NCBI GenBank assembly: GCA_003135495.1
Contig: PLBX01000535.1
Location: 1-6,045 of the forward strand
Direction: 5' to 3'
DNA from: Acidobacteriaceae bacterium
GTDB lineage: Bacteria; Acidobacteriota; Terriglobia; Terriglobales; Acidobacteriaceae
DNA: 6,045 nt
The position numbers were made by a program, and so were the translations under genes. Below are positions 5,748 through 6,045 of the stretch, piece by piece (the stretch's first letter is position 1; each line of letters opens with the position of its first letter). The notes under the pieces are model-generated. The model had not been told where the DNA came from, ran no database searches, and saw only the letters and a list, made by a program, of their open reading frames with translations.

Positions 5748-5829
5748 TGCCGTAAGGTCGCGGACAGCGTTGCTTTAGCGAACGCCCCTGATCTCTACGC
5801 TGTTTGGCGAAATCGATTCTTTTCGACAT
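5692..5829 (-). CDS. Small overlapping frame at the peptidase start (doubtful)
   Basis: A 45-codon frame reads MSKRIDFAKQRRDQGRSLKQ and continues 25 residues to a TGA at 5692-5694. It overlaps the first 56 bases of the peptidase gene in another frame. GGGGAG lies only 2 bases before its ATG, closer than ideal. It could be a leader peptide whose translation carries ribosomes onto the poorly marked peptidase start, or an N-terminal extension of the peptidase separated by an old frameshift, or chance. The part after residue 22 does not look protein-like. Confidence 0.2.
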   Translation of the reverse strand: MSKRIDFAKQRRDQGRSLKQRCPRPYGNDGAVSASTWYRSSSNSR

Positions 5830-5896
5830 CTCTCCCCGAGATACATCTTGCCACCCGTCCGTCACCCCCCGAAGAGGCTAAGGCAGCCCGAGTGGA

Positions 5897-6043
5897 CTAC
5901 TTAAAACAGCGCTTGTGAGCGTTCAGAATTTCATCAATGATGTTGCGAAGCTGCCCTCGAACCTTCCTTTCTCTACCAAGACATAGCAACTCATCGAGGA
6001 ACAATAGGAGATGAAGTAGGCAACGCTCCTCACCGAGTACTGA
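5897..6043 (-). CDS. Partial 3' end of an unrecognised gene (runs off the right edge)
   Basis: The last 48 codons of a minus-strand frame enter from beyond the window and stop at TAG (5897-5899). The frame is fully open to the edge and reads LLHLLLFLDELLCLGRERK, then VRGQLRNIIDEILNAHKRCF and K. The composition suggests two amphipathic helices ending in a basic tail, which is typical of a real C-terminus. I do not recognise the family. It lies 149 bases upstream of the peptidase on the same strand, so the two could share a transcript; the small GGCT/AGCC dyad between them (5876-5888) is too weak to call a terminator. Confidence 0.45.
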   Translation of the reverse strand, partial: SVLGEERCLLHLLLFLDELLCLGRERKVRGQLRNIIDEILNAHKRCFK

Positions 6044-6045
6044 AG

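Noticed and set aside
1..6045. CRISPR array, tRNA/rRNA gene, or insertion-sequence transposase
   Set aside because: Both strands were read for short spaced repeats, tRNA-like cloverleaf motifs and transposase motifs; none was found.

Overview
The window most likely comes from a member of the Acidobacteriota (Terriglobia-like), or a close environmental relative. The base composition is moderately GC-rich. The strongest clue is two eroded pieces of the Ser/Thr-kinase family that is very abundant in that phylum: a start reading MIGQTISHYRVIEKLG followed by GGGM at 3594, and a tail reading DADTDIPILKQAKAEY then AKLQ and a stop, ending at 2422. This assignment rests on remembered family sequences, not on a search.

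Layout. Bases 154-2172 (+) encode a complete exported alpha-amino acid ester hydrolase, the S15/CocE-type enzyme related to the ampicillin- and cephalexin-forming acylases of Acetobacter and Xanthomonas. A near-identical short direct repeat (5-26 and 2298-2319) flanks it. The convergent gap 2173-2531 holds a weak hairpin and the decayed kinase/TPR tail. Bases 2532-3440 (-) encode a zinc-independent quinone oxidoreductase-like MDR protein. Bases 3441-3736 hold a promoter-like site and a kinase start that breaks off inside the glycine-rich loop. Bases 3737-4177 (-) encode a RidA/YjgF protein with an N-terminal signal peptide, with a plausible promoter and dyad upstream.

From about 4279 to 4666 no gene could be supported. 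The right end, all on the minus strand, holds an unrecognised partial gene tail (5897-6043), a trypsin-fold serine peptidase without signal peptide (4899-5747), and an 81-residue reading frame overlapping the peptidase's 3' end (4667-4912). That frame is either a coupled small gene or the frameshifted C-terminus of the peptidase.

How the genes relate. I see no single pathway or large operon. The hydrolase, oxidoreductase and RidA protein look like independent single-gene units with their own signals, separated by kinase debris, as in a rearranged accessory region. Only the right-hand minus-strand set has operon-like spacing. The exported hydrolase and exported RidA could both act on amino-acid derivatives in the periplasm, but nothing in the sequence links their expression.
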